Source of the DNA: Candidatus Ligilactobacillus avistercoris
Lineage (GTDB): Bacteria > Bacillota > Bacilli > Lactobacillales > Lactobacillaceae
Reading direction: 5' to 3'
DNA: 64,000 bases
Assembly (NCBI GenBank): GCA_019119415.1
Contig: DWXB01000010.1
Coordinates: forward strand, 114,412-178,411
Part shown: in pieces, positions 34,664 to 44,723 of the stretch
How the letters are laid out: each line of letters begins with the position of its first letter
Numbering within the stretch: position 1 is the first letter of the stretch
Translations under genes and position numbers: made by a program
The notes under the pieces: generated by a model
What the model saw: only the letters and a program-made list of their open reading frames with translations
Databases searched by the model: none
What the model was told of the DNA's origin: nothing

Positions 34664-35968
34664 TTAAGCGTGCCGGTGACGCCAGCGCTGAACGGCAGTA
34701 TCACCAACGTACAGGAGAATCCCCGCTGCCAGTAACAACGCCCCAAAGACAATTACCCGCCATTGCAGGTTAACCAGGATATACCCGCACACAATCAGGG
34801 CTAAGACCGGGACGGTGATCCCCCCATGAAGGTGGAATCCAGTGTGGGCTGGTTCCTTATGCTGGTGTTGCCGCCACTTTACGCGCAGCATTACCAGCGC
34901 GGTGGAGAAGTACTGCACCAGCGACACAATTACCGCACACGGAACCAGGAATAGGTAGTTTCCACTCAGGAAAAGGAGTGCACACACGCCCGCCGTCAGG
35001 AGAATCGCTACCCACGGTGCCCCGTTCTTCGTCTTAATGCCAAAGAACGCCGGCAAAAGCTTGTGCTCGTTTGCCAGGGAGGATGCCACAAACGGGGTGC
35101 TGTATGACAGGGAAATCGCTACTCCTAGAATCGACCCGATTGTTCCAACCGTAATAATCAGCTTCCCCCAGAACCCAAACCGGGTGGCAAACGCCAGGGC
35201 TAACGGGGCGGAACTCGTCGCAATCCGCCGGCCCAGCATTCCAATTACCACAACAAAGACCACCACGTAGAGGGTAACGACCGCCGTAATCACCGCCAAG
35301 AGTTCCCGGGGCAGGTTCTTTTGGGGATTCCGCATTTCTGCCGCCGCCACCGGTAAGAACGCAAACCCGGTGTACATGTAAAAGACGTTACTGTACGCGT
35401 TGTTGTACGACGCAAACGAGTGCGCTGGACTGTGCAGGAGGTGCGCCCCGTGGATAAACCAGATTCCACCGATAATAAACAGGATTAAGACGGCCAACTT
35501 TAACAGGGTAGTCGTATCATTGGCTGCGTTTGACACCCGCTGGCCTAAAATTCCAATCACCGAAATCGCAAGGATAACCAGAATCCCAGTTATCCGGTAA
35601 GTACCTGGATGGTGGAGCTGGGGAAAGAACACCTGCAGAGCCGTCAAAAACGCCGCAATTTCGGTTGCAATCGTCATCACGCCCTGAAGCCAGGTAAATA
35701 ACCCCACTTCAAAGCCGGCAAACTGGCCAAACTCGTTGTAAGCGTACAGCCACCCCGCGCCGTTTCCGCTGGTACGGCTTGCCAAACCCGCGTAGCACAG
35801 TGCCAGCAACAGCGCGGAGATTCCCGAAAGAATTAGAATCGGAATAATCATGATCCCCGCTTTAGCGTACAGGCTTCCTGGCAGCAAAAACGCCGCGGAG
35901 CCAATCATACTGTCGACTCCCAGGAGAAACACTGAAAACGGACTCATCTTGTGCTCTGCCTTTGTCAT
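34664..35968 (-). CDS. APC family amino acid permease
   Basis: This 434-residue protein has about twelve helices. Helix 1 carries the APC pattern GVDSMIGSAAFLLPG, and CYAGLASRTSGNGAGWLYAY follows in helix 2-3, as in AdiC/YjeH-type carriers. The substrate is unknown. It is a single gene, and the start has GAGGG upstream. It does not closely resemble the other permease in this window. Confidence 0.83.
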   Translation of the reverse strand: MTKAEHKMSPFSVFLLGVDSMIGSAAFLLPGSLYAKAGIMIIPILILSGISALLLALCYAGLASRTSGNGAGWLYAYNEFGQFAGFEVGLFTWLQGVMTIATEIAAFLTALQVFFPQLHHPGTYRITGILVILAISVIGILGQRVSNAANDTTTLLKLAVLILFIIGGIWFIHGAHLLHSPAHSFASYNNAYSNVFYMYTGFAFLPVAAAEMRNPQKNLPRELLAVITAVVTLYVVVFVVVIGMLGRRIATSSAPLALAFATRFGFWGKLIITVGTIGSILGVAISLSYSTPFVASSLANEHKLLPAFFGIKTKNGAPWVAILLTAGVCALLFLSGNYLFLVPCAVIVSLVQYFSTALVMLRVKWRQHQHKEPAHTGFHLHGGITVPVLALIVCGYILVNLQWRVIVFGALLLAAGILLYVGDTAVQRWRHRHA

Positions 35969-36057
35969 TTAAATCGCCCTCTTAAAATTAAATTGTTTCT
36001 TTGCTTAAAAACACGTAGAATGGACAAATGAGAATTATGTAAACGGAGGAATAACGG

Positions 36058-36873
36058 ATGCAAAACCACCTGATTGCCTTAGATTTAGATGGCACCACCC
36101 TTACAAGTGCGGGCACGGTGACACCCTACACCAGACGAGTGCTCCAGGCAGCCAGTAATGCCGGTCACATCGTCGCAATTGTCAGTGGCCGCCCATACCG
36201 CATGTGCACGGCAATTTACGATGAACTTGGCCTGACCAGTCCAATGATTAACTTCAACGGCGCCCTCGGCAGTATTCCCCACCAGCACTGGGAGGGCGAA
36301 TACACCGAAACAATTGACCCGCAAATCGCCTTAGCCATTGAGGAGGCGAAGGAGAAACTCAACCTCAAGATTGTTTCCATTGAGAGCAAGTTCCGCTGCC
36401 TGGTCGACCGGCTTAATTACGAGGTCGACGAGTTCTTCCCCCTGGCAACGCGCCCAGACCAGTTGCTACGGGCGGAAAACATCCAAAACGATCCGCTTTC
36501 AATCATGCTGATTGCTGATAACCAGGAAACCAAGGACGCAACGGTGGCTGCGCTTGAAACCCAGTTCGGGAATCAGATTCACGTGGGTGTTTGGGGCGGC
36601 CCGCGGCCAATCCTCGAACTCTCCCGCCGTGGCGTCAGCAAAACAACCGGCATTAAACACCTAATGGCAACGTACCACATTCCGCGTGGGGCGGTCGTTG
36701 CTTTCGGCGACGAACACAACGACGCCGAAATGCTCAGCTTTGCCGGCCACGGGGTCGCGATGCACAACGCAACGCCACAGATTAAGGCGGTGGCAGACGC
36801 CATCACTCCCCAGGATAACGACCACGACGGGATGGCGCACTACCTGGCAGATTACCTGCACCTTACCGTTTAG
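36058..36873 (+). CDS. Cof-type HAD family phosphatase
   Basis: This 271-residue protein has the HAD motif I DLDGTTLT (9-16), motif II in IVSGRPY, a C2-type cap, and motif IV FGDEHNDAEML. Cof-type enzymes dephosphorylate sugar phosphates, flavin mononucleotide and similar small molecules; the substrate is not set by sequence. CGGAGG lies before the ATG. Confidence 0.9.
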   Translation: MQNHLIALDLDGTTLTSAGTVTPYTRRVLQAASNAGHIVAIVSGRPYRMCTAIYDELGLTSPMINFNGALGSIPHQHWEGEYTETIDPQIALAIEEAKEKLNLKIVSIESKFRCLVDRLNYEVDEFFPLATRPDQLLRAENIQNDPLSIMLIADNQETKDATVAALETQFGNQIHVGVWGGPRPILELSRRGVSKTTGIKHLMATYHIPRGAVVAFGDEHNDAEMLSFAGHGVAMHNATPQIKAVADAITPQDNDHDGMAHYLADYLHLTV

Positions 36874-36944
36874 GAAGGAAACCTCCTTCCAGTAAATAAT
36901 TATACTCTTATTCCGTAAAATTATCGGAAAAGGATAAATAAAAT

Positions 36945-36976
36945 AGACTGTGATTTTTCCGTCACAGTCTGTTTTA
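36945..36976. terminator. bidirectional terminator
   Basis: AGACTGTGA pairs with TCACAGTCT and is followed by GTTTTAT on the + strand and by ATTTTATTT on the - strand. Confidence 0.82.
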
Positions 36977-36987
36977 TAACCTAAATC

Positions 36988-37179
36988 CTACTTTTCTTCG
37001 TCGCTCTTCATCACACCCGCAACCGAATACCGGTCGTGCTGCATTTCGTTAAGCACGATGTGGATGTGTTCAGCCGGTGCGCCCGTGTTCTTCGAAATCG
37101 CAGCGGTAACGTCCTTTACCAGGCTCCGCAGTTGCTCCTCTGAACGGCCAGCTAATAAATCAATATGGACTAATGGCAT
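36988..37179 (-). CDS. 4-oxalocrotonate tautomerase family protein
   Basis: This 63-residue protein carries the catalytic Pro directly after the initiator Met (MPLVHIDLL) and the family pattern GAPAEHIHIVLNEM. These hexameric enzymes tautomerise enol/keto acids; in lactobacilli the substrate is unknown. GGAGGGG precedes the ATG. Confidence 0.9.
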   Translation of the reverse strand: MPLVHIDLLAGRSEEQLRSLVKDVTAAISKNTGAPAEHIHIVLNEMQHDRYSVAGVMKSDEEK

Positions 37180-37303
37180 GTTAACCCCTCCTTACCGCCA
37201 TTTATCACCCTTATTTTATCGGGCCGCCCTAGCGAATTCAAGCGCATCTCAACCCCAGTGTGATACAATCGGGGTAACTTTAATCTACCTGGGAGGGATT
37301 CGC

Positions 37304-38740
37304 ATGCCCCGGAAAGAGGACTACTTTTCATCATGCACGAGTATTTTAGTTGGTAAAAACGCCATGGCGGCGGGGACCCCGATTATTGGACGTAACGAAG
37401 ACGCCAACACCGCGTGGCCCAAGCACATGGTGGTTCACGCTCACCAGGAAGCCCCTACGCCCCAGCAATTTAAGTCGCCGGATAACGGCTTTACCATTGA
37501 TCTACCGACTACCCGGTTAAAGTACACGGCAACCCCCGAATGGACGCCAAAGTACGGCGTCTTTGAGGAAGACGGGATTAACGAAGAAAACGTTGCGATG
37601 AGTGCGACCGAAAGTGCCTACGCTAACGAACGGGTGCTGGCCTACGATCCGCTCAACACCACCACGGGGATTGGGGAAGAAGCCATGGTGACAGTGGTGC
37701 TCCCCTACATTCATTCAGCCCGGGAAGGCGTTACCCGGCTAGGAAAAATTGTTACGGAGCACGGGGCGGCGGAAACAAACGGTGTCTTGTTTGCCGATGA
37801 GAACGAAGTGTGGTACATGGAAATTGCGACGGGCCATTACTGGGTCGCCCAGCGGATTCCGGACGACGCCTATGCGGTCGTTGCCAACCAGCTAGCAATC
37901 CAAGAAGTTGATTTAACCGATCCGACAAACTTTATGGCGGCACCGGGAATCGCTGATTTTGTCAATGAGCACCACCTCAACCCGAACCCGACCACCTTTA
38001 ATTTCCGCAATATTTTTGGCACCCACACTGCCAGCGACGAAACGTACAGCACACCCCGGGTGTGGGTTGGTCATCAATTACTTTCCCCTAAGCAAGCGGA
38101 AACGGAAACCCCAACGAGTGAGGAACTGCCGTTTATCATGCGGCCGGACCACCTGTTGCAACGGGAAGATTTAATGACGCTCCTTGCCAACCACTACCAG
38201 CAAACCCCTTACGATTTACTGGGGAAGGATGCTGAGAATAAACACCGCTTCCGGCCAATTAGCCTGGCTAAAACGCAGGAATCCCACCTGCTGGGAATCC
38301 GACCCACAATGCCAAAGGAAATGCGGGGCCTTCACTGGTTAGCCATGGGAGTGACCGCCCAAAGCGTGTTTGTTCCCACCTACGCGGGCGCAACCGACGT
38401 TCACGCTGCTTACAAGGTCGGCAAACACGAGTACAGTCCTGACTCGGCGTACTGGACCTACAAACTGGCGGGCGTGCTCGTTGACGCCCACTACCCGGTT
38501 TTAGGCGACAAACTGCACAAGGTGCAGCAGGAACTGACGACTGCATACCGACGGATGATTGCGACAACCGATGAACAGTTGCTGGCAGTTTCGCCGGCAC
38601 TCCGAACGGAACTGATGACCACCGCATCAATTAAGATGCAGGCGATGGGGTTAGATAAGATGAACGCCCTCATTAGCGCCCTTGTGACGGAAGCAACCGC
38701 CCTGTCACCACTTAACTTTAAGACGGACGCTAACCTGTAG
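37304..38740 (+). CDS. pepD: C69 family dipeptidase
   Basis: This 478-residue N-terminal nucleophile hydrolase of the PepD type has C11 (SSCTSILVGK) as the expected nucleophile after removal of a short propeptide, followed by the family's GRNEDANTAWP. It splits a broad range of dipeptides. The ATG at 37304 has GGGAGGG upstream and a TACAAT -10 box at about 37264; the longer open frame would begin inside the divergent tautomerase gene and is rejected. Confidence 0.93.
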   Translation: MPRKEDYFSSCTSILVGKNAMAAGTPIIGRNEDANTAWPKHMVVHAHQEAPTPQQFKSPDNGFTIDLPTTRLKYTATPEWTPKYGVFEEDGINEENVAMSATESAYANERVLAYDPLNTTTGIGEEAMVTVVLPYIHSAREGVTRLGKIVTEHGAAETNGVLFADENEVWYMEIATGHYWVAQRIPDDAYAVVANQLAIQEVDLTDPTNFMAAPGIADFVNEHHLNPNPTTFNFRNIFGTHTASDETYSTPRVWVGHQLLSPKQAETETPTSEELPFIMRPDHLLQREDLMTLLANHYQQTPYDLLGKDAENKHRFRPISLAKTQESHLLGIRPTMPKEMRGLHWLAMGVTAQSVFVPTYAGATDVHAAYKVGKHEYSPDSAYWTYKLAGVLVDAHYPVLGDKLHKVQQELTTAYRRMIATTDEQLLAVSPALRTELMTTASIKMQAMGLDKMNALISALVTEATALSPLNFKTDANL

Positions 38741-38778
38741 CCAGGCCGCCAGAAACAAAGCAGCTATCGTATTAAACC

Positions 38779-38819
38779 AATAAGAAGGTTGGGACCTACA
38801 ATCCCAGCCTCCTTATTTC
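38779..38819. terminator. bidirectional terminator between pepD and greA
   Basis: AATAAGAAGG-TTGGGA pairs with TCCCAGCC-TCCTTATT around a 7-base loop; T-rich tails lie on both sides. Confidence 0.8.
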
Positions 38820-38836
38820 TTAGAAATACGGTAATT

Positions 38837-39313
38837 CTATTCAACCGCCTTGATCTTAACCGTCATTTCACCGCCCGGCGTTGTCAGCGTAACTTCTTCG
38901 TTCAGTTTGTGACCAATCAACCCCTTGGCAATCGGTGATTCGTTTGAAATCTTGCCGTTAAACGGATCTGCTTCTGCCGCCCCAACAATCTTGTAGGTTT
39001 CCGGTTCTTCATCCGGTAATTCCTGGAACGTGACGGTCTTCCCCACAGCCACTTCGTTCTTATCGATGCTTTCGCTGTCAATAATTACGGCATGGTGCAG
39101 CATGTTTTCCAGTTCCTTAATCCGGCTTTCGTTGAAGGACTGTTCGTCCTTCGCTGCCTCGTATTCGGAGTTTTCCGAAAGATCCCCGAATGACCGGGCA
39201 ATCTTAATGCGCTTAACGATTTCCGGCCGCCGGTTTGTAATCAGGTCGTTTAATTCATCCTCAATCTTTTTCTTTCCTTCAAAGGTCATTGGAAATGACT
39301 TTTCATCTGCCAT
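38837..39313 (-). CDS. greA: transcription elongation factor GreA
   Basis: This 158-residue protein has an N-terminal coiled coil with the acidic tip region ([15 protein letters not shown]) and a C-terminal FKBP-like domain ([13 protein letters not shown]). It rescues stalled RNA polymerase by stimulating transcript cleavage. It is the last gene of mltG-udk-greA, an order common in Firmicutes. Confidence 0.96.
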   Translation of the reverse strand: MADEKSFPMTFEGKKKIEDELNDLITNRRPEIVKRIKIARSFGDLSENSEYEAAKDEQSFNESRIKELENMLHHAVIIDSESIDKNEVAVGKTVTFQELPDEEPETYKIVGAAEADPFNGKISNESPIAKGLIGHKLNEEVTLTTPGGEMTVKIKAVE

Positions 39314-39359
39314 GAATGTTTTCCTCCTGTCCAGTTAGTGCACTGTCGATTATACCACG

Positions 39360-40013
39360 CTAAACCTGTTCGCGGTTTTTGCGGATAACATCGCGAATCT
39401 TTGTTACCAGCAGGTCGATGGCCACGTGGTTTTGGCCCCCTTCCGGCACGATAATATCAGCGTACCGCTTGGTCGGCTCGATGAACTGGTGGTACATCGG
39501 CTTAACGGTTGCCATGTACTGGTTGATAATTGAATCAAGGGACCGGCCCCGCTCTTCCATGTCCCGCTGGATCCGGCGAATAATCCGAATATCATCGTCA
39601 GTATCAACGAAGATCTTAATGTCCATCAAATCCCGTAGCCGTGGATCGTTAAGCACTAAAATTCCCTCAACGATGATGACTTCCTTCGGTTCCTGGATGA
39701 TGGTTTCCTTACTCCGGGTATGGTTAACGTAATCGTACACCGGCTTTTCAATCGTCTCCCAGTTCCGCAGTTGCTTTAACTGCTTAATAAAGAGGTCAGT
39801 ATCAAAGGCGTCCGGATGGTCGTAGTTCGTTTTCACCCGTTCTTCAAAGGGCTTATCATCCTGATTCTTGTAGTATGAATCCTCCTGGATCATCAGGATT
39901 GAGTGCCCGTTCAGCTGGTGAAAAATTGCTTCACTAACGGTTGTCTTGCCACTTCCGGAACCGCCAGTCACCCCGATAATAACAGGCCGGCGCCGTATTT
40001 CTTTTTCTGTCAT
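39360..40013 (-). CDS. udk: uridine kinase
   Basis: This 217-residue P-loop kinase of the uridine kinase/PRK family has the motif [12 protein letters not shown], followed by IQEDSYY and the NYDHPDAFD segment. It salvages uridine and cytidine. It lies 15 bp after mltG. With the pyr operon nearby, the cell has both salvage and de novo routes. Confidence 0.95.
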   Translation of the reverse strand: MTEKEIRRRPVIIGVTGGSGSGKTTVSEAIFHQLNGHSILMIQEDSYYKNQDDKPFEERVKTNYDHPDAFDTDLFIKQLKQLRNWETIEKPVYDYVNHTRSKETIIQEPKEVIIVEGILVLNDPRLRDLMDIKIFVDTDDDIRIIRRIQRDMEERGRSLDSIINQYMATVKPMYHQFIEPTKRYADIIVPEGGQNHVAIDLLVTKIRDVIRKNREQV

Positions 40014-40028
40014 CGCTTCACTTACTCC

Positions 40029-41162
40029 TTAGTTGTTATCACTATCTACCTTATTGACGTTCTGCTGGTGCGCGCTGTAGGTCCGTGTAAAGTAAACCTT
40101 CCCGGTCTTCATGTTGGCCACAAAGTACAGGTAGCCATGATCACGGTCCTTCGGGTGTAAGACGGCCTGCACGGCAATGATGCTTGGGTTGTTAACCGGT
40201 CCAGGACCGACTCCCGTATGCTGGTACAGGTTGTACGGGGAGTTCACCTGCAGGTCCTTGTAGCTGATGTTCTTATGGTGCTTATTTAAGGCGTACTGGA
40301 TTGAAACGTCCGACTGAATCTTCATGTTCTTATCCAACCGGTTCTCAAAAACCCCCGCGATCTTTGCCTGAACATCTACGCTCCCGCCTTCACCCTGAAC
40401 CAGGGCAGCAAGGGCTAAGGTTTCCTGCACAGTCCATCCCCGGTGCTTAATCTCGTCGTAGTACGGGTTCATTTCCTGGTTTTCCTTAGCAACCATCTGT
40501 TCAACCAGCTGCTTTAGCGTCGTGTGCTTTCCCGCATAGTACGTTGCCGGGTACAGGTAACCCTCAAGCCGGTAGCGCACGTGCTTGGCGCTCATTGCTG
40601 AACCAAGCAGTTGCGGATACTTCTTTGCAAGGGACTTGATGAAGGCCTTATTTTGCATTAGGTTCAAGAAGTCCTGCTTCGAATAGTGCGTACGGGCTTG
40701 AATGACGTTTCCAATCTCGTCAATCGTGGCTCCTTCCCGAACAAGCACGCGGCCGGCAAGCGGATGGCTGTTCCCGCCCCGCTCAAGGCTTTTAGCAATC
40801 TGGTTAAGCGTCATTGCGGGAGTAAACTCATAGTAGCCCGCCTTGAAGTTTCCCATATTATGCTTCCGGGTGTACCGGTTAAAGACAAACCCACTCTTAA
40901 TGACGTGCTTCTTCTCAAGTAACGCCCCAATCTGCTTCGGTGAACTTCCCACGGGGACCTTCACCTCAATCTGCTGGTGCGAATCTGGATTGAGCGGTTG
41001 CTCAGCACTCCGAATATAGTGCATCCCAAAGACAACAACTAAGAGAACCAGGACGACAATGCCCCCAACGGTTCCCCAAACGACTTTCCGGCCGTCCTTC
41101 TTCATCCGCTGGTGTTGGTGCCGCCGGGTTACCCGTTCGGTATTCCGGTTTTGATTAGCCAC
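40029..41162 (-). CDS. mltG: endolytic murein transglycosylase MltG
   Basis: This 377-residue protein has a basic cytoplasmic N-terminus, one membrane helix (about 29-47), a LysM-like region and a YceG domain with the catalytic Glu in LVQGEGGS and the QSDVSIQYAL and GPGPVNNPS segments. It cuts nascent glycan strands and sets their length. The GTG at 41162 is chosen because GGAGGGG lies just before it; the frame runs on upstream without a plausible start signal. Confidence 0.92.
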   Translation of the reverse strand: MANQNRNTERVTRRHQHQRMKKDGRKVVWGTVGGIVVLVLLVVVFGMHYIRSAEQPLNPDSHQQIEVKVPVGSSPKQIGALLEKKHVIKSGFVFNRYTRKHNMGNFKAGYYEFTPAMTLNQIAKSLERGGNSHPLAGRVLVREGATIDEIGNVIQARTHYSKQDFLNLMQNKAFIKSLAKKYPQLLGSAMSAKHVRYRLEGYLYPATYYAGKHTTLKQLVEQMVAKENQEMNPYYDEIKHRGWTVQETLALAALVQGEGGSVDVQAKIAGVFENRLDKNMKIQSDVSIQYALNKHHKNISYKDLQVNSPYNLYQHTGVGPGPVNNPSIIAVQAVLHPKDRDHGYLYFVANMKTGKVYFTRTYSAHQQNVNKVDSDNN

Positions 41163-41263
41163 AATACCCCTCCTAACAAACTTTATCCTTGCCATTATAC
41201 AATAGATTTGCCTGAATACCATGCTGAATTCCAGCAAACGCCCCAAAAAACGAGCAATAAAGC

Positions 41264-41309
41264 AAAAAGAGGAGGTCATCTGACACCTCGTCAAATGACC
41301 AGTCCTCTT
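41264..41309 (-). terminator. terminator of ppaC
   Basis: AAGAGGA-GTCAT and ATGAC-TCCTCTT arms form an interrupted stem; the - strand continues with TTTTTGCTTT. Confidence 0.7.
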
Positions 41310-41331
41310 CTAAAGCATGTTCATTATTCGC

Positions 41332-42252
41332 TTAAAAGGCCTTTTCCAATGGTGGAACCACCTGCTTCTTCCGGGAAACAACCCCCGGCAGATCCATCTT
41401 CCCATCCGTAATCTTCTTACCAAAGGCCTTTTCAACGACGTCCTGTGGTTCACCAACCACCATCAGCCGCGTATCAGAGTTAAGAATGTCCGTTACCATC
41501 AGTAAGAACAGGTCGTAGCCTTCCGCTGCATTTTGCTTTTCGATGGCAGCCCGGAAAGCATCTTCGCGCTTGAAGACGTCGTTTAAATCAACCGTGTTAA
41601 TCTGGTCGATCCGGATGGTCTTGCCACCCATGCTAAATGACTTTGCGTCGGCACTAATCAGTTGTTCCTCACTCTTGTCATCGAGGTTTGTCCCGGCCTT
41701 TAACATTGCCAGTCCGTATTCCTCGTAGTCAACCCCCGCAATGGCAGCCAATTCCTTTACCGCCTGCCGGTCTTCATCGGTTGTTGTTGGGGACTTCAGT
41801 AACAGCGTATCGGAGATAATTCCGGAAAGCATTAAGCCCGCAATGTTCTTCGGCACGTCAATCCCGTGCTGCTTGTATTCCTTGTAGATAATCGTACTGC
41901 AGCAGCCAAGCGGTTCTGCGTGGAAATACAGTGGCCCCTGCGTTTCAAAGTTGGCGATCCGGTGGTGGTCAACCACGTGCGTGACCGTCACGTCTGCCAG
42001 GTCATCAACACTCTGCTGGGCCTCGTTGTGGTCAACCAGCATAACCGCGTCAACCTCCGGCGCAGCCTTAGTGATTACCCGCGGGGTTGGTTCGTTAAAG
42101 TAGTCCAATACAAACTTAGTCTCATCGTTGGGTTCGCCAAGCGCAACGGCTTCAACGTCGCCCCCAAGCTTGTTTTGTAAGTATGCGTATTCCTTAGCGC
42201 ATGCAATCGTGTCGGTATCTGGGTTCTTATGTCCAAAAACTAATTCTTTCAT
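41332..42252 (-). CDS. ppaC: manganese-dependent inorganic pyrophosphatase
   Basis: This 306-residue DHH-family (family II) pyrophosphatase has metal ligands visible in GHKNPDTDT (H8, D12, D14), VDHNE and VVDHHR, and the C-terminal substrate motif SRKKQVVPPL. It pulls biosynthetic reactions by removing pyrophosphate. It is 34 bp after the LysR gene on the same strand. Confidence 0.96.
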   Translation of the reverse strand: MKELVFGHKNPDTDTIACAKEYAYLQNKLGGDVEAVALGEPNDETKFVLDYFNEPTPRVITKAAPEVDAVMLVDHNEAQQSVDDLADVTVTHVVDHHRIANFETQGPLYFHAEPLGCCSTIIYKEYKQHGIDVPKNIAGLMLSGIISDTLLLKSPTTTDEDRQAVKELAAIAGVDYEEYGLAMLKAGTNLDDKSEEQLISADAKSFSMGGKTIRIDQINTVDLNDVFKREDAFRAAIEKQNAAEGYDLFLLMVTDILNSDTRLMVVGEPQDVVEKAFGKKITDGKMDLPGVVSRKKQVVPPLEKAF

Positions 42253-42286
42253 GCCACTGTCTCCTCTTAATTATTCTCCCTTAAAA

Positions 42287-43249
42287 CTACCGCGCCTGGT
42301 GAATTGCTGTCAAGCGTTCGGTGTAATCCTTCTCATCAAGGTACTCCTTGAACTTATCCATAAAAAACGCAATCCGCGGAATTGAGCCCTTATCCTTGCG
42401 GTAGATACAGTCCATGTCAAAGTGAATGGCCGGCGTAAAGCGCTGCACCGTTAAGGGGTTTTCTTGGTCGTGAGCTAACAAGAACGACTTCGGCAGCACC
42501 GTACTAACGCGGTTACTAATCGCAAACCGAAAAATCTGGGATGGTCGGGTAAAGGACGCAACGTAGTTTGGCTCGGTTGCCATCCGCTGTTCGGATGCCG
42601 TATTAATCACCTGATGAATATAGTAGTTTCCTGGGTATGAAACCCAATCCATCGTGGTTGCCGTTGCTAACTTGATTGACGCCGCCGTTGCGTGCGGATC
42701 CGCGTTTAAAAACATCAACTCATCGGTAATAATCCGCCATTTCTCGTATGTCCGCCAGTCCTTAATCCGGTTATCTGGCAAGTAAAGAATGGCAATGTCT
42801 AGGGTATTGTCATCCAAGCCCGCCCAGATTTCCTTCCGCGACATCATGTAACACTGAATCCGAACGTCCGGGTGTTCGTGGGCATACCGCGTTACAAAGT
42901 CCGTAATCACGGTATCCTCAATTGAGGACAAAATTCCAACGTTGATTACCCCGTACGTCGCCGAACTAATCTGCTGGATTTCATTTTGTGCCCGGTTCAG
43001 GATATCCTTTACCTGCCTGGTTGCATCCAGCATTGTATATCCAGCATCGGATAAATGAAGTGTTTTTCCCGTCGAATAAAATAGCGGTGCGCCAATCGCC
43101 TTTTCCAGCCGTTTAATTTGCTGGGTAAGCGCGGGTTGCGTGATGCCAAGAATCTTCGCTGCCCGGGTATAATTCATGGTCTCCACTAATTGCAAAAAAT
43201 ACGACAGTGCTTTTGCTGAAAAAACATTTCGTTTATTGCTACTTTTCAT
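42287..43249 (-). CDS. LysR family transcriptional regulator
   Basis: This 320-residue protein has an N-terminal winged helix-turn-helix (about 15-75: YTRAAKILGITQPALTQQIKRLE) and a C-terminal substrate-binding domain. The ATG at 43249 is preferred to GTG at 43261 because GAGG then sits 6 bases upstream. Its targets are unknown. No divergent gene is present, so the usual LysR neighbour logic gives no clue. Confidence 0.9.
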   Translation of the reverse strand: MKSSNKRNVFSAKALSYFLQLVETMNYTRAAKILGITQPALTQQIKRLEKAIGAPLFYSTGKTLHLSDAGYTMLDATRQVKDILNRAQNEIQQISSATYGVINVGILSSIEDTVITDFVTRYAHEHPDVRIQCYMMSRKEIWAGLDDNTLDIAILYLPDNRIKDWRTYEKWRIITDELMFLNADPHATAASIKLATATTMDWVSYPGNYYIHQVINTASEQRMATEPNYVASFTRPSQIFRFAISNRVSTVLPKSFLLAHDQENPLTVQRFTPAIHFDMDCIYRKDKGSIPRIAFFMDKFKEYLDEKDYTERLTAIHQAR

Positions 43250-43376
43250 CGTCGTCCTCACTATCCGTACTTAACGCGGTAATGTTACCTCCTGGTGGTC
43301 ATCCACCAACCGTAGATTAACATTATATTAAGACCCTTGGCGGTAATCAAGTTAAATTCACCACTTCAATTATCGG

Positions 43377-44009
43377 CTAACCATTAAACCGGGCGCCCCA
43401 CGCCTGCGGGTCCCGCCGCCAATCGGCAAGCACCGCCCGCTCTTCTGCGGTCACGTAGTCTTCTTCAACCGCTGCATCCAGCAGTTCGGTATAGTTTGTA
43501 ATTGTCGTGTACGGAATCCCGGCATCCTTAAAGTTAGCGTCCAACTGTGGCAGCTGGTAACTAAAGATTCCGGCTACGCCAATTACCTGCGCCCCCTCGT
43601 TTTTAGCGGCCGCAACCGCCTTAAGGACACTGCCTCCCGTTGATAATAAATCGTCAATTACCACCGTCTTTGCTCCGGCGGGGAGAACCCCCTCAACCTG
43701 CCGGCCCTGACCGTGGTCCTTCGGCTTTGACCGAACGTATACAAGCGGCAGGTTTAACTCCGCAGCAACCCACGCTGCGTGGGGAATTCCCGCCGTCGCG
43801 GTCCCGGCAATCACCTCGGCATCCGGGTAACGGTCCTTAATCTGCGCAGCAATCCCCTGCGCAATCCGGGTCCGGATTTCCGGGTAACTAATCGTTAACC
43901 GGTTATCACAGTAAATCGGGCTCTTTAACCCACTCGCCCACGTAAACGGTTTGGCCGGTGACAATTCAACGGCCTTAATTGACAAAAGGTCCTTTGCAAT
44001 TTGTTTCAT
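43377..44009 (-). CDS. pyrE: orotate phosphoribosyltransferase
   Basis: This 210-residue protein has the PRPP-binding loop VVIDDLLSTGGSV and the catalytic Lys-rich loop in RSKPKDHGQGRQ. It makes orotidine 5'-phosphate. It is the last gene of the pyr operon, 3 bp after pyrF. Confidence 0.95.
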   Translation of the reverse strand: MKQIAKDLLSIKAVELSPAKPFTWASGLKSPIYCDNRLTISYPEIRTRIAQGIAAQIKDRYPDAEVIAGTATAGIPHAAWVAAELNLPLVYVRSKPKDHGQGRQVEGVLPAGAKTVVIDDLLSTGGSVLKAVAAAKNEGAQVIGVAGIFSYQLPQLDANFKDAGIPYTTITNYTELLDAAVEEDYVTAEERAVLADWRRDPQAWGARFNG

Positions 44010-44012
44010 TCG

Positions 44013-44723
44013 TTATTCCTCCCATAGCTTCTTTACTAACCGGTATGCGGCGACCGGATCATCCGCCTGGGTAATTGCCCGGCCGACCACGATTGCACTC
44101 GACTGGTTGGCCGCCGCCTGGTCAGGGGTCATGACCCGCTTCTGGTCACCAACGGCACCGCCTGCTAGTCGAATTCCCGGGGTTACCCGCATAAAGTCTG
44201 GTGCGGTAACCGCCGCAATCTCTGCAGCTTCGTAGGCGGAGCATACGACGCCGTCCATGCCGGCCTGCTGGGCAACCCGCGCATAGTTAAGTACGCTCTC
44301 TTGCAAACTAGCTTGAATCAACTGCTCGCGGTGCATCTGCTCCTCGCTCGTTGACGTCAACTGGGTGATTGCGAGCACCTGAGGGATCCGCTGCCCGGCA
44401 GCTCCATCCAGCAGCCCTTCCTTGGCCGCGGCCATCATCTCCTGACCCCCCGCAGCGTGCACGGTCGTCAGTTGCACTCCGAGTTTACCCAGCACCCGGG
44501 CGGCCGCGTGGACGGTATGGGGAATATCATGAAGCTTCAGGTCAAGAAAGACGTCATGCCCGCGGGCAATGACTTCACGGACAAAATCCTGTCCTTCACC
44601 GTAGTACATTTCCATCCCAATTTTTACGAAAAGGTGTTCGTCCTGGGGAAAGCGGTCCAAAAAACGGACTGCGTGTTCCCGGTCAGGAAAATCCAGTGCA
44701 ATAATTGGCCGGTTAATCTTCAT
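44013..44723 (-). CDS. pyrF: orotidine 5'-phosphate decarboxylase
   Basis: This 236-residue TIM-barrel enzyme has the catalytic signature [11 protein letters not shown] and the GIRLAGG phosphate loop. It makes UMP. It overlaps the end of pyrD by 11 bp, which suggests coupled translation. Confidence 0.96.
   Translation of the reverse strand: MKINRPIIALDFPDREHAVRFLDRFPQDEHLFVKIGMEMYYGEGQDFVREVIARGHDVFLDLKLHDIPHTVHAAARVLGKLGVQLTTVHAAGGQEMMAAAKEGLLDGAAGQRIPQVLAITQLTSTSEEQMHREQLIQASLQESVLNYARVAQQAGMDGVVCSAYEAAEIAAVTAPDFMRVTPGIRLAGGAVGDQKRVMTPDQAAANQSSAIVVGRAITQADDPVAAYRLVKKLWEE

Noticed and set aside
37058..37303. N-terminal extension of pepD
   Set aside because: It overlaps the divergent tautomerase gene, and the start at 37304 has a strong ribosome binding site and the family's usual N-terminus with its nucleophile Cys.
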